The notes: generated from the sequence alone by a model not told the origin. DNA of 64,000 bases from Panorpa germanica (GCA_963678705.1 OY783220.1:11677001-11741000), one strand, 5' to 3'. Shown: positions 1 to 12,546, counted from the stretch's first letter. Program-made: numbers and translations.

Positions 1-83
1 TCCAATCATTAAATGTCAACAGTCCACCTCACTAAGTTTTTCCATTCCTCATAATGCTACGGTCGGTCTACGAATGCTTTCTG

Positions 84-95
84 CGCATGCGCGGT
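84..95. promoter_or_regulatory. Palindromic NRF-1/Ewg-type site
   Basis: The sequence TGCGCATGCGCG matches the core of the NRF-1 (insect Ewg) consensus, which usually marks CpG-containing promoters and can act in both directions. It stands out because the surrounding DNA is AT-rich. It may be the promoter of a gene to the left of the window or of the weak coding island just to the right. No transcription start can be proven from the sequence. Confidence 0.35.
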
Positions 96-243
96 AGTGT
101 TATAGTACATTCAATGGCAATGAACGAATCCTAAGAAATGCTTTCAAATCAGGGTGTTTATTAGTTTCCCCATGTTGTTATTAGATCCTCTTGTCTCTTG
201 ACAGTCACCAAGTTCTTGAGTTGTGTAAACAGATTAAAAACTT

Positions 244-669
244 AGCTAATATCTGCCACCCGCGTCTGCCAACCCATCGTACTCTTCCAGACCGACCACC
301 AGGCGGCAGCAGAATCGCCACAGATTGTAAACAAAGCGGAGAACGGTCCTGACAACATGCGTTCAATCATCCCCTACTCCCCCCTCTTCACAACCACCCC
401 TCCTGTATAAAACTTATCCATGTTTGGAATATGATTTTTAATGTGAAATTCAACATCACTATATTTTTTAAAATAGTAAATTTGTCACTTATAGGTTTGG
501 GCGGGAGCGCTATAGTGCCACTATGAATCATTGCGGACCTGACTATGGCATCATTCAGGGGAACAGAGGTGCCTATTCTCAGAATGCTGATACAGTGGCT
601 TTGGCGACACAAGACTTTGGGATTCGCCTTTAGACCTTTGACACATAGATCGTTTAAGAGACCTGACAT
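244..669. other. Possible coding island, strand unresolved
   Basis: A GC-richer block in AT-rich DNA that looks protein-coding, on a strand I cannot settle. Plus-strand reading: an open frame from about 244 contains NKAENGPDNMRSIIPYSPLF and meets a splice donor (GTATAA) near 404; an acceptor (CTTATAG) lies at about 495, and an AATAAA lies near 699. Joined in phase, the plus model stops at about 516, soon after the acceptor. Minus-strand reading: an open frame from the ATG at 669 gives a 93-residue ORF with motifs such as GLKANPKVLCRQSH and LRIGTSVPLNDAIVRSA; it turns AT-rich after about position 490 and ends at 388. I recognise no family in either reading. One of the two is probably a shadow of the other. 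Confidence 0.3.
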
Positions 670-719
670 TGTACATATTTGATTGGAATTAATTATTAAT
701 AAATGATTGTTATAAAACT

Positions 720-1200
720 ATTGACTTTTAATTGAAAGAACCCTAACACTACCTTTAGAACTATATCATATGGTAACATATTAATCTTGACTATAATAAA
801 TTATTTTATAAGATATAAAAACAATTAACTAAACCAATTAAACGGTTTGAACTTTGGCTTAATATTTGTTTCAAGTGCTGCCATCTGTTTTACACATCCA
901 TAATTATATTAATTTAACTATCGTTCTATAGATGGCGGTAGTCATTCTACAAAATTAATCTCCCTAAATGATATGCAACTATAGTAACACTACATGACTT
1001 TTTTATATAAAAATGTTAAATAAAATTAAAACTATAATTAGATATTCGCTTTATTTTTAAATATTAAAAACTACTGCATTATATTTTTAAGGTTATGAAA
1101 AGTGTTTTAAACAACCGGACCTCAACTTTGAATTTTCTAATCTTAAAGAAAAACAAACTTTCTTGGTTCTTTTACTGTATTTATTTTAAAGAAATACAAT
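720..1200. other. AT-rich intergenic DNA, no gene seen
   Basis: No open frame, RNA gene or repeat was recognised here. It separates the possible coding island from the first tandem array. Confidence 0.5.
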
Positions 1201-1211
1201 TGATTCTGCAA

Positions 1212-2688
1212 TGAAAGAAGGTTATCATCTTGTTAAAAATGATGAAAAGGTTCACTTTTATGACTTTAAAAGCAATACAATTTTCTCAGTTTTTTACAAT
1301 GAAACAAGTGTATAACCTTCTTAAAATTTATAAAAAGTTAATATTTTTAATTTTATTAAAAATAGAATTTTTTTATTTTTTCCAACGAAAGAAGACTATA
1401 ATCTTGTTAAAAATGATGAAAAGGTTCACTTTTATGACTTTAAAAGCAATACAATTTTCTCAGTTTTTTACAATGAAACAAGTGTATAACCTTCTTAAAA
1501 TTTATAAAAAGTTAATATTTTTAATTTAATTAAAAATAGAATTTTTTTATTTTTTCCAACGAAAGAAGACTATAATCTTGTTAAAAATGATGAAAAGGTT
1601 CACTTTTATGATTTTAAGAGCAATACAATTTTCTCAGTTTTTTACAATGAAACAAGTGTATAACCTTCTTAAAATTTGTAAAAAGTTAATATTTCTAATT
1701 TTAATAAAAATATTTTTTTTTGATTTTTTCCAACGAAAGAAGACTATAATCTTGTTAAAAATGATGAAAAGGTTCACTTTTATGATTTTAAAAGCAATAC
1801 AATTTTCTCAGTTTTTTACAATGAAACAAGTGTATAACCTTCTTAAAATTTATAAAAAGTTAATATTTTTAATTTAATTAAAAATAGAATTTTTTTATTT
1901 TTTCCAACGAAAGAAGACTATAATCTTGTTAAAAATGATGAAAAGGTTCACTTTTATGATTTTAAGAGCAATACAATTTTCTCAGTTTTTTACAATGAAA
2001 CAAGTGTATAACCTTCTTAAAATTTGTAAAAAGTTAATATTTCTAATTTTAATAAAAATATTTTTTTTGGATTTTTTCCAACGAAAGAAGACTATAATCT
2101 TGTTAAAAATGATGAAAAGGTTCACTTTTATGATTTTAAAAGCAATACAATTTTCTCAGTTTTTTACAATGAAACAAGTGTATAACCTTCTTAAAATTTG
2201 TAAAAAGTTAATATTTCTAATTTTAATAAAAATATTTTTTTTTGATTTTCTCCAACGAAAGAAGACTATAATCTTGTTAAAAATGATGAAAAGGTTCACT
2301 ATTATGATTTTAAAAGCAATACAATTTTCTCAGTTTTTTACAATGAAACAAGTGTATAACCTTCTTAAAATTTATAAAAAGTTAATATTTTTAATTTAAT
2401 TAAAAATAGAATTTTTTTATTTTTTCCAACGAAAGAAGACTATAATCTTGTTAAAAATGATGAAAAGGTTCACTTTTATGATTTTAAGAGCAATACAATT
2501 TTCTCAGTTTTTTACAATGAAACAAGTGTATAACCTTCTTAAAATTTGTAAAAAGTTAATATTTCTAATTTTAATAAAAATATTTTTTTTTGATTTTCTC
2601 CAACGAAAGAAGACTATAATCTTGTTAAAAATGATGAAAAGGTTCACTTTTATGATATTAAGAGCAATGCAATTTTCTGAGTTTCTGC
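1212..2688. repeat. 174-bp tandem satellite array, about 8.5 units
   Basis: Units begin near 1212, 1387, 1561, 1735, 1909, 2083, 2257, 2431 and 2605, a constant 174-bp spacing after the first. Each carries GAAAGAAGACTATAATCTTG followed by a conserved core, then an AT-rich tail of two kinds. The A tail has AAAAATAGAATTTTTTTATT; the B tail has TAATAAAAATATTTTTTTTT. Their order is A A B A B B A B, suggesting amplification of dimers or larger blocks. Because 174 is divisible by three, one frame stays open across units, but the predicted peptides only repeat the DNA and are not credible proteins. Confidence 0.95.
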
Positions 2689-3650
2689 GTAGATATTTAA
2701 AATGTAATGGTGCAGTTCTTTATTTTAAAGCCTAACGAACATAACTGCATCAAAAAATTTCAAGAAAACGTAATTTTTTCTTTTGGAAAAAAATGTCCAT
2801 GAAAATAAAAAAGGTCGCTCAAAAGCCAGAATCGTGTAGATATTTAAAATGTAATGATGCAGTTCTTTATTTTAAAGCATAACGAACATAACTGCATCAA
2901 AAAATTTCAAGAAAACGTAATTTTTTCTTTTGGAAAAAAATGTCCATGAAAATAAAAAAGGTCGCTCAAAAGCTAGAATCGTGTAGATATTTAAAATGTA
3001 ATGATGCAGTTCTTTATTTTAAAGCATAACGAACATAACTGCATCAAAAAATTTCAAGAAAACGTAATTTTTTCTTTTGGAAAAAATTGTCCATGAAAAT
3101 AAAAAAGGTCGGTCAAAAGCCAGAATCGTGTAGATATTTAAAATGTAATGACGCAGTTCTTTATTTTAAAGCATAACGAGCATAACTGCATCAAAAAATT
3201 TCAAGAAAACGTAATTTTTTCTTTTGGAAAAAAATGTCCATGAAAATAAAAAAGGTCGCTCAAAAGCCAGAATCGTGTAGATATTTAAAATGTAATGATG
3301 CAGTTCTTTATTTTAGAGCATAAGAAACATAACTGCATCAACAAATTTTAAGAAAACGTAATTTTTTCTTTTTGAAAAAAATGTCCATGAAAATAAAAAA
3401 GGTCGCTCAAAAGCCAGAATCGTGTAGATATTTAAAATCTAATGATGCAGTTCTTTATTTTAAAGCATAACGAACATAACTGCATCAACAAATTTCAAGA
3501 AAACGTAATTTTTTCTTTTTGAGAAAAATGTCCATGAAAATAAAAAAGGTCGCTTAATAGCCATAATCGCGTAGATATTTAAAATCTAATAAAAAAGTTC
3601 TTTATTTTAAAGCATAACAAACATAACAGCATCAAAAGAAATTAGTTGCA
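2689..3650. repeat. 147-bp tandem satellite array, six units plus a decayed end
   Basis: The word GTAGATATTTAAAAT recurs at 2689, 2836, 2983, 3130, 3277, 3424 and 3571, exactly 147 bp apart. Most units contain GATGCAGTT and, about 25 bp later, AACTGCATC, which pair as a 9-bp stem. The array starts directly where the 174-bp array breaks off, and the last unit decays after about 3640. Units differ by only a few substitutions, so amplification looks recent. Confidence 0.95.
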
Positions 3651-3816
3651 ATACCTCTGCAATAACTATGAGTTCAGCAACGCACCCTCTCACTAACGGT
3701 AAACTGGTGTTATGTCTTTCAAAAAAGGACAAAGAAGTACTAAAGGCGTAAAATAAGACGTAAAAGGATAAACAGGACAAAAAGGAACTTTAAAGCACAC
3801 TTGTTCAAAAAGAATG

Positions 3817-3890
3817 TGGCCCATGAGGGGATCGAACCCGCGACCTTCGCGTTATTAGCACGACGCTCTAACCAACTGAGCTAATGGGCC
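3817..3890 (-). tRNA. tRNA-Ile (anticodon AAT)
   Basis: The minus strand folds as a full cloverleaf. The acceptor stem is GGCCCAT/ATGGGCC with discriminator A at 3817. The D arm contains AGCTCAGTTGGTTAGAGC. The anticodon stem TCGTG/CGCGA carries loop CTAATAA with anticodon AAT at 3854-3856. The T arm contains GGTTCGATCC, which matches the B box. There is no intron. A run of five T on the minus strand (plus 3807-3811) supplies the Pol III terminator. Genomically encoded AAT is read as IAT after deamination. All expected stems pair, so the gene looks functional. Confidence 0.96.
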
Positions 3891-4866
3891 AGTTATGAGC
3901 TTTTTAAAACAAGTGGTACATTAATGTTTCTTTTCGAGTACGCAATATTTACTAATTAAAAATAAATCTATAAAAATATTCCAAAACTAATTAATACCTA
4001 TAGTTAATTCATTTAAAATAATTAATTATAAGTAAAACATATTTTTAATTCTAAACACACATAGAATCGCACCATTATCAAAGACACCAACCTTTAGTTT
4101 TCATAAATCTTAATAGATGGAGCTGTTGCATTGAATTTAAAAATATGTATATTTTACATAAAACAGTTGATATTGAACTTGAGCAATAGTCTTACGAAAT
4201 AATCACGTGATTTTACGTACTGAACTGCTGGCACAGAATTTGTATCATGCGTCATTCTAATTGTATGTACAATATGTTTTATGGTTAATGACGCTAACGG
4301 TACGCGAAATATTATTACGTGGACGTTTTTTAAAAATAGAACCAGAAAGTAATCAAAAACAATTTACAAAATAAACGAAAACGATCGTATACAATATATA
4401 CATACAAATAATCAATAATTTCTTTTAAAATAGATAAAAGGATATCGATATTTAACTTATCCTTTGCTCTAAAACTTTTTCTTTTATCTCTCCAGATTTT
4501 ATATGAGTGTGAAAGAGAAAGCAATATTAATTAACATTGTTGCAATTGGTAATAACCTTTGATATTTTCAACAACACTTTTGCAAGTACTGCTCTAGAAT
4601 TATAAGTGCCACGGTGAAGTGATTGAAGTGTAGGAAAATTTTAGTTTAGGTATAGCAACAGATGTCTATTACAAATGCTACAAAAATGCAATTTCGAAAC
4701 CTTTTCATACTCTGCTACGAAATCCAGGAAATATTACAGATTTGCTCATGAATTAATTATTATCATATAATATTATAGCTCAATTGAAATCATAGCAACT
4801 CTCTAAAAACTTAATAAATAAATATATTTTTCTAAATCAAAAACAGAAGAACTAACTGAATTCTCT
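3891..4866. other. Intergenic DNA, no gene seen
   Basis: AT-rich sequence between the tRNA and the first family A transposon. The only open frames are short and uncharacteristic of coding DNA. Confidence 0.5.
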
Positions 4867-5505
4867 AATGGGCTTGTGTCCTCATTTTTTAGTGGTCGAT
4901 TTTTCAATTGTTGATTGAAATTGATGTTAATAAATGTGTATTGGCGTGTCTATTTTATTAAATATCTAAATATTGACGGAGATATAGCAATTAAAAGTTT
5001 GAATTGTAGTTTTAGCGCTAGAAATGGTTGGCCATATTTGTATGACATGGAATGCATTTTAACGTCAGTTATTTGTTGAGTAGGTCAGTGTTGTGGTAAT
5101 GTTTTGTAGCTGTTGGTACTCAAACAATCCAGTCAAGTCAAAGAATAATAAGTTTTTACTTTATTTAACCCTGTTAAGGCAGACATAATATTGAAATTTT
5201 ATTGTTCCTTGAAATAACTGTAAATAATATTTGATATTTTGATATATAAATACATAGAGCAGAGATTTATGATCTGTAAGGTTGGTAACCTTACACAAGG
5301 TTTGTGATGTCACATGCATTTGGAGTTTGTACAACGTTGAATCCCTTTAATAATTAAAGAGACAAAATGACTTTTTTAATTGTTAATATCTCCTAACATA
5401 TATGGAGTTATTAAAAAATAATTGAACATTTGAGGTTCTAGTAACCCACTTTATCAATATATAGTACAGTTTTATAGAAATTAAGACATAGGACACAAGC
5501 CCATT
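4867..5505 (+). mobile_element. Family A inverted-repeat element, copy 1 (intact)
   Basis: This non-autonomous element begins AATGGGCTTGTGTCCT and ends with the exact reverse complement, AGGACACAAGCCCATT. It is about 639 bp, encodes no transposase, and its interior is shared with six other copies in this window. No clear target-site duplication is visible, so I cannot assign a superfamily. The interior includes a short inverted repeat, AAGGTTGGTAACCTT. Confidence 0.9.
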
Positions 5506-7319
5506 GTTAAAAATTATCGTTAACTATATTATTACCAGATGTATCAATAAACTACAGAACAATATTATTAACTATCCCTACATCGGGCAATACTTCTAGT
5601 AGTTAACAGTATAGTTTAGTTATCAATAAAGTTAGGAAATATTGCTTACAGATTGGTAGAATTCTTACTGGAAGGATTTTAACACGCGATGAGACTTAAA
5701 ACAAAAAAATATTCCTAGTACAAGAGCCTGAGACTCTGTTAATTGGTACTTCAATATTTTTTTATGTAAAACTTATAAAAAATAAGTTGCCCCATGATGT
5801 AACGTTCCATTCGGCACCCTTTTCTCTTTCAAAAATTACCATTTCTTTATTCTACAGTGCGACAAGGAAAGTGCCTTCATTTTTTTATTTTTTATTTACG
5901 ATTTCTCGGGCTTCCTAGCCTTTTATCGCTCCTAATAATGTTCTGCTTATAATTAAGCCATTCTTTTAACAAAGAATTTAACATTCTTATAACTGAATGC
6001 AGAAGTTACATCATTGTTATTTAATTTCTAAAACCCCAATGAACAAAATCTTGAACCCCTGTTCGTTTGTTTTTTATACGACCAACGTTACTCAAGTATT
6101 TATTGGAATAGAGCTACAAATATAATATCAGAGTGGGGGGTTATCTTTCGGAGTGGAGGGGCACCGTGTGCAACTTAACTAAGCGCATGTACCGCCACAG
6201 CACGTTTAGTATACATTTTAACTTCAACGTGTCAAGTTTTACATTAACTACGGTTTCATAACCTCAAATATTTTTAATACAACACAAAGATACAGATATC
6301 GTTAAGTGTAAATAAAGTGATTCATTCTTCAATACAAAATAATTATTCCTATTATAATCAAGGTAAATATTTTTATTTATTTTATGTACATTCCCTCTTT
6401 TATGCATGCTTGCTTCGTGCATTATATTCCTTAACAAAACTTGTTCGTTTTTAGACATTCCGAATTTTTAAAACCGGTTATCAATGAATGAAAGTAATGG
6501 ATTAGTTTGACATTTTTTACCTGTACCATATTTGACATATTTTACTACAGTGTGAGAGAAACATATTTATACTTACCTCTCTTTTTAACCAATAAATTAC
6601 GTATCCGTTGATACATAAAAAAATATTTTTACACTTCCTTTTCAACCGATTAATTAGTAGTTTTTATTCCTAAGAATTAAGATAGTACTATCATAATTTT
6701 AAGAGGATGTTATTTTTAATTGAAACAATAATTGCAATATAAAACATAATTTAAAAACAAAGCGCACAAGTCGATACAAAATAATCGTTGATTATGTGAC
6801 CTAAATCTAAAATAAAAATAAATATTTACGAGCTATTTGTAAATATTATGTAAGTCAAATTTAAGGAAGCATAGACAGTTTTTATTTTGCTATTTATATT
6901 AAGCATGGTTTAATTTTAACTAATGGATAAACTGCAGTACTTTTCCAGGTCATTAGTGATCACGCATTTACCATGTTTACAACAAAACTGAAATATTTCC
7001 ATGTCTAATTTAATTACAATAAAATTTCTTAGGTATAATTTTATGTAACAAATATGTTTAATTATAATGCGCACAACTCTAGCAACGCAACGAGTCATTT
7101 GGCTAGACGACAAGCGTTGCAGCCAAAAGCGTTTTTTGTAGACTTTTTGCAAACCTGTCTCGCTAAGCGCATACCTGAAAGTAAATTGGAGACATGAATA
7201 AAACCTTGCCAACGGGTATTTACAACGTCATGCATTAATTTGTATAAATTATAAAATGATTCATTATTGTCCATGTTGTAAAGTTTCCTTCAACTTCGTC
7301 TTGGAATGCATTTTGGGAG
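5506..7319. other. Intergenic DNA, no gene seen
   Basis: AT-rich DNA with scattered short open frames, none with a recognisable motif or coding-like composition. Confidence 0.5.
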
Positions 7320-7600
7320 TCAAACTAAATTAAACTATAACACCCCCACAAAATTTTGTAAAGAACTTTTAGAAGTTTGGTAGTGTAGTGATAGTTTTGT
7401 GTACAAGAAGTTGTAGTAGTGCAGTACTATAGCAAAGTTAATAACTACTTAAAATAACTACAAAAAGTTGTTAATAATATTATTATTTACAAAAAAATAC
7501 TTCACAAAATTTTTGTGGGGGTTATAGTTTTCAATATAAACATGAAAATTTATTTAAGTACTAAAACGCCTTATTTTCAAGATAGTGGCCAGTGGGGGTA
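7320..7600. mobile_element. Foldback-like repeat, family E copy 1
   Basis: Two arms containing ACTATAAC followed by CCCCCACAAAATTTTGT on the left are inverted on the right as ACAAAATTTTTGTGGGGG followed by TTATAGTTTTCAA. The arms are imperfect. The right arm and the sequence after it resemble the repeat at 59285-59840. No coding sequence or clear target-site duplication was found. Confidence 0.55.
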
Positions 7601-9234
7601 TTTCCTGCACTCTGAAAATTCACATTTAAATCTAGGTTTGACCTTTTTAATTAAAACAAATGCTGCCTACCCAAAATGTACGGCTGAGTCTTTTAACGTC
7701 ACAAAATAAAACAAACATTATTAACTGCCATTTACAAAAAAGTAACTACTTTTAACAGATTTCCCAGACTACAAAATTAATTTAAAATGTTCATTTGGTT
7801 ATGATGCATAATGAGGCGGTATAACCTGCTAACATTGTTGATTTAATATAAAAACTAATGACGTTGCTGATAACGACCATATACGTAATTGCCATTTGAT
7901 AATAAAATATTCAAAATAGATAACAATACTAATTAGATATACTAATTAGTAATTCAGTGTTCAGAAATTTAATGAAAAGCCTGCAAGTATATACTAGCGC
8001 CACTTGTGTAGTTTTGACCGATGGTTTGTGCGAAATTTGGCATACATATTATCTTATTATGTCAATTGTTTATGTTAGAAATGAAACCTGGCTTATTTTT
8101 AGCTACTAATATATCATCCCTTTCTTGCTTGAGCCTTCATACGATTACAGAGAAAAGAATATGTCTTCAACGCGAAACACGTGCCTTCATTTATCAACAT
8201 TTACGTGTTAATTAACACGATTGCGTTAAACTCGTGCCGAAGATATTAAATAAGAAATTTTTTACATGTTAGTTCCTAATATTACCGCTAGGAGGATGTC
8301 AGTTAAATGCCAGTGATTTAGAGAGATGTCGGATCTCGGTATTCCGCCAATGCAGCCTTGCATAAAAATAACACGCATTCATTCTATCTTACGTCATATT
8401 AATAGCAAACCAACGAACATGTTTTGATAATTCTAAATATATTACTTGGAAGTAGTAAACAAGAATCTGACCACGTGGCGACGCTGTAATGACGCTGTGC
8501 ACGCAAATAAGAAGACAACAAGCCACTGGCATTCGCAAACTATTATTATTGTTGATATTTATGTTTTTAATACAGTTTCCTTGTTTCGTAATGTTTACCT
8601 ACAATAGTTAACGCACGTGGTCGCCACGCCTACAATAAGATAATAGCACCCTACGCCTAAATGGCCGTAGCGAGGTATACGTTTCCTTTTCTATTCTATT
8701 CTCTTTAGTTTTTCTTACAATACGCTAAGAAATTATCACTGTAAATCATCATCCTGTCTTATTTTTACACACAACAAAATATTTACAACTGCGTCGCAAT
8801 CTTAGGAATGTTGGCTGGCGTAATGTTTCGAATTTAGCAAATGGCCACAAAAATGTGGCTGTAGTGAGATGCTATCTGTAATATAATAGGTACAGTTCAC
8901 ATTTAGCGCCATGTGGCGCTTGTGCTATTTGCAAAACTCGTGTTTACGCCTGTAGAATCTATTCTGGCATAACTGTGTTATCATATTTAATGCCAAGGTC
9001 ACGTTTTGTTATCATTGTCATCAAGTCAAGTAAATTTTGTTATCGGGTAGATCGATACGAGACCCGTTGGACAAGTGTTCACCGTTATTCAATACACACA
9101 CACACACACACACACATAGGGAACTCTACTTTTTATCTGGATGATTTGTGTACAAGAAATGAATTTGATTACTCAACAAAACGTACTTTGAGATTGCGAA
9201 TACTTAGGCATTATTCTTTATCTTATTATAGTCC
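7601..9234. other. Intergenic DNA with short palindromes and a CA run
   Basis: No gene was recognised. A (CA)n run of about 12 repeats lies at 9094-9116. There are several E-box-like palindromes, including CCACGTGG near 8471 and GCGCCATGTGGCGC near 8907. The stretch 8817-8950 has weak inverted ends GGCGTAA/TTACGCC with further matching inside, and may be a decayed miniature transposon. Confidence 0.45.
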
Positions 9235-10033
9235 AAGATCCCAGAGCGATCTGACATAACTTATTTTCAAAAGCATAGAACTTTCGGTTCTAAGTAATCT
9301 CTACATGTACTTTTAATACCTGCGTATTTGTGGAGTTCGCTCGGTGACACCTGGGCAGGTACCAGGTGAGAAAGGTAACTAAAAATCAGAGTTACTTTAC
9401 TTAAATTTGTATGACTGATTTTTAAATATATTTTGTAGAATGTTATTCTGAAGTAAAATTAAAAGTGTCAGACGCTTTCCATGGGCCAGAACTTTTGTTT
9501 GACAAAATGTTATTCTGAAGTAAAATTAAAAGTGTCAGACGCTTTCCATGGGCCAGAACTTTTGTTTGACAAAATGTTATTCTGAAGTAAAATTAAAAGT
9601 GTCAGACGCTTTCCATGGGCCAGAACTTTTGTTTGACAAAATGTTATTCTGAAGTAAAATTAAAAGTGTCAGACGCTTTCCATGGGCCAGAACTTTTGTT
9701 TGACAAAATGTTATTCTGAAGTAAAATTAAAAGTGTCAGACGCTTTCCATGGGCCAGAACTTTTGTTTGACAAAAGTTCTGGCCCATGGAAAGCGTCTGA
9801 CACTTTTAATTTTAGTTCAGAATAACATTCTACAAAATATATTTAAAAATCAATCATACAAATTTAAGTAAAGTAACTCTGATTTTTAGTTACCTTTCTC
9901 ACCTGGTACCTGCCCAGGTGTCACCGAGCGAACTCCACAAATACGCAGGTATTAAAAGTACATGTAGAGACTACTTAGAACCGAAAGTTCTATGCTTTTG
10001 AAAATAAGTTATGTCAGATCGCTCTGGGATCTT
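9235..10033. mobile_element. Large foldback element with internal 67-bp repeats
   Basis: Left arm 9235-9507 starts AAGATCCCAGAGCGATCTGA and is mirrored by a right arm ending TCAGATCGCTCTGGGATCTT at 10033. The arms match closely for over 200 bp. On the left the innermost 67-bp segment is present five times in tandem (starts 9441, 9508, 9575, 9642, 9709); the right arm has one inverted copy. Within the left array the copies are almost identical. The structure resembles foldback transposons with tandem-repeat arms. No coding sequence or clear target duplication is visible. Confidence 0.9.
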
Positions 10034-12124
10034 ACTCTATTACTTGCTGAACACGGTATCTAACCTTTGATTATGAAATTCACTTTTTTTGCATGAAAAT
10101 TCATTAGAAGTAGAGGTAACAGAGATAACATCAAGCTATGACTTTGTTTAAATATTGATCTCTTTAATTATTAAATGTAGAAGGTGTATTTTCTATAATA
10201 TTGCGACTTAAAAATAACTTTATCAATAAATTAAGACATGGTTCACAAGTCAAGCGGGTCATCTTTTCTCTACTATCAAATCTTTAGCGAATGTTTGCGA
10301 TATTACAAACTGTTTCTTATGCTTAACCTGTTGACCTGCATTGTTTTATCAATTCTGTTCAAAAACCGCGATTGCATGAATCGTGAAATATCACAAAAAA
10401 ATGAGCTGATATCATCGAACCATATAACGTGGAAGTATTACACGATTTAAAAAAAACTTGCTAGCATTTTTGTACATATTTATAATGTGTGAAGAAAGTA
10501 TGGTTTTATTTTAAAATATATCGAGTAACTGGAAATAAGAAACTCTTATTGTTTTAGCTACTAACGACCAAGTTATAGGCATAGACATTCCTAGCTGCCC
10601 GTAGGTAGATGCAAACGTTCAACAAATAATTAAATAAAACTTGCAAAATGCTTTTCTGATAGACATACAAAAAAATGTTGTACACAAAAATTGTAGAAAA
10701 TTGAGTCCTAGGACCCACCGATAACGAGATATTGCAAAAAGAATAAGTTATAGGTGCCATTTTTTCAAGATGGAGGCTTAAATCATTCATATTGAGTCTG
10801 GTAAACAAAATTAGCAATTCCAGGTGATTTACAGCTATGTTTAGATTATGTTAACAAAGCTAATTATGTCAAGTGAAAGAAATAAAGTCAATCATTGCTT
10901 AAGGCTATTATGACAGGTCACAGGTCGGAATATTCCGTTAAGATAAAACAAATAAGATGATAATATTTATTTAGGCTACATATTAGCTAGTAGATAATAA
11001 ATATAACACTAATTTAAATCAAAACAGAAATATGAAAGTTCATAAACTTTAATAATATCTTAAATTAATATTTAAAACGTAATAACGCGTCATAACCTCA
11101 AATTGCGCATGGCGTTAACGTCGGCAACACCACCTATAGCGAGAAGCGAGAAGCACCTCGATGTATTGATCCATATTAGGAATAGAACACGCAACAATAC
11201 TAAAATAACTGCAAGCAAAAAACACGATATTTTTCTGTAATACGCAATAAAATATTTAGTTTCAGTTACAGTGCAATTTTAACCGATTTAAAAGTGAGTG
11301 AGAGGGTGAAGAGAAATATATAACCGAATTGTGATTTACCCGGTTTCAATATTCGTGTTATACTAGTGAATATCTAAAATCAAATAAAATTGGATGCCGG
11401 ATCATATAGAATTTAAAATTGGTATCAAAATTAATTAAATATTTTTTTAATTGATTGGTTGTCTAATTATCTAGTAGATGGCGCTTTGATTTTTTGTATT
11501 AAATTTAAAAAATATATTTTTTTTTATTACTTTTGCATATTTTAATGCTGTTGCATTACATTGGCTGTTATTCACATTTCTATTATAGTTTTATGAAGTT
11601 TTTATGCTTAAAAATAGTTTGTGATATATTTGGAGTATAAATATATATCTTACAAACAAATCAATGGTTTGTAATGGTGTTGCTTCGAACGTCATAATAA
11701 CAAAATCGATTTCGTTGCAAAATAATAAGATTTGCGGGTTTGTATATACATAAGTATATACACATGTTGTCAGATATATACACTGTGAGAAATATACAGC
11801 AAAAATTACTCTGTGACATAGTACGGGAGTGCTTTAATGGTGTTATGACAAATATGTCTATATAAATATTAAAAATACTATGAGTATAGGTTTTTAATGT
11901 GTCACTTGTATCAATAAAGCTATTAAATTATCTTACTCATACCTTCTTATTAAAAAACCAATATGTGAACAATGTAACAGCTCACTACCAGTAAAGCATA
12001 TTACTCTTCAATGCTCCAAGTAGTCATCACACAGACAAAACTGTAATATGTCTGAAGACTATAAGCAGATATTTGAATTATAAATAGATTATTATATATT
12101 ATGGATAACAATTGTATATATTGA
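10034..12124. other. Intergenic DNA upstream of choline kinase
   Basis: No coding region was recognised. A GC-richer patch near 11100-11165 and a possible short leader exon at 11264-11293 are the only notable points. Confidence 0.4.
11264..11293 (+). promoter_or_regulatory. Possible start site and leader exon of choline kinase
   Basis: TTCAGTTACAGTG resembles the arthropod initiator (TCAGT). It is followed 30 bases later by a strong splice donor, GTGAGTGAG, starting at 11294. The choline kinase ATG at 14579 lies directly after an acceptor, so a non-coding first exon must exist upstream. This is one candidate on the right strand. Other positions are possible and no transcript evidence is available. 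Confidence 0.25.
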
Positions 12125-12546
12125 TTAAGGTGAAACGATACTTGGCCATTTTTTCTCGCGAAATATAGATGGCGATACTATACAGCAGGTTAAATATTAT
12201 AAAAAAAATCAAGTTAAATAAAGGTTAAAAAATTTATGTCAAACCCTTAGAAATGTAACCAGTCATATAAAAATTGGAATTTAACTAGAAAATATAGCAA
12301 TATTCAATTTCAAAACTTATTTGTGCGGTTCCAACTCATTAAAAGTCAGTGGAAGAAAGCTTAAAATGTAGATACGTTATTCATCTAACTAATTGCAGCT
12401 TTAGATTTTGATTCGCGTTTATAGTTACTTACATAAAACGATTTAAACGTAAAAAAACATGGTTTTTTTGATAATATTTAACCTGCTGTATAGTATCGCC
12501 ATCTATATTTCGCTAGAAAAAATGACCAAGTATCGTTTCACCTTAA
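12125..12546. mobile_element. Family C TTAA-flanked inverted-repeat element, copy 1
   Basis: The element is flanked on both sides by TTAA and has terminal inverted repeats of roughly 80 bp starting GGTGAAACGATACTTGG. The total is 422 bp including flanks, with no transposase. TTAA duplication is characteristic of piggyBac-type elements, so this is likely a piggyBac-mobilised miniature element. A truncated relative lies at 33561-33840. Confidence 0.85.

Noticed and set aside
1230-2735. Open frames of 95-157 codons in the 174-bp array
   Set aside because: They exist only because 174 is a multiple of three. The peptides repeat the satellite and resemble no protein.
9441-9775. Five regularly spaced 67-bp repeats resembling a CRISPR array
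   Set aside because: The repeats are contiguous with no unique spacers, lie within a palindromic transposon and are in a eukaryotic genome.
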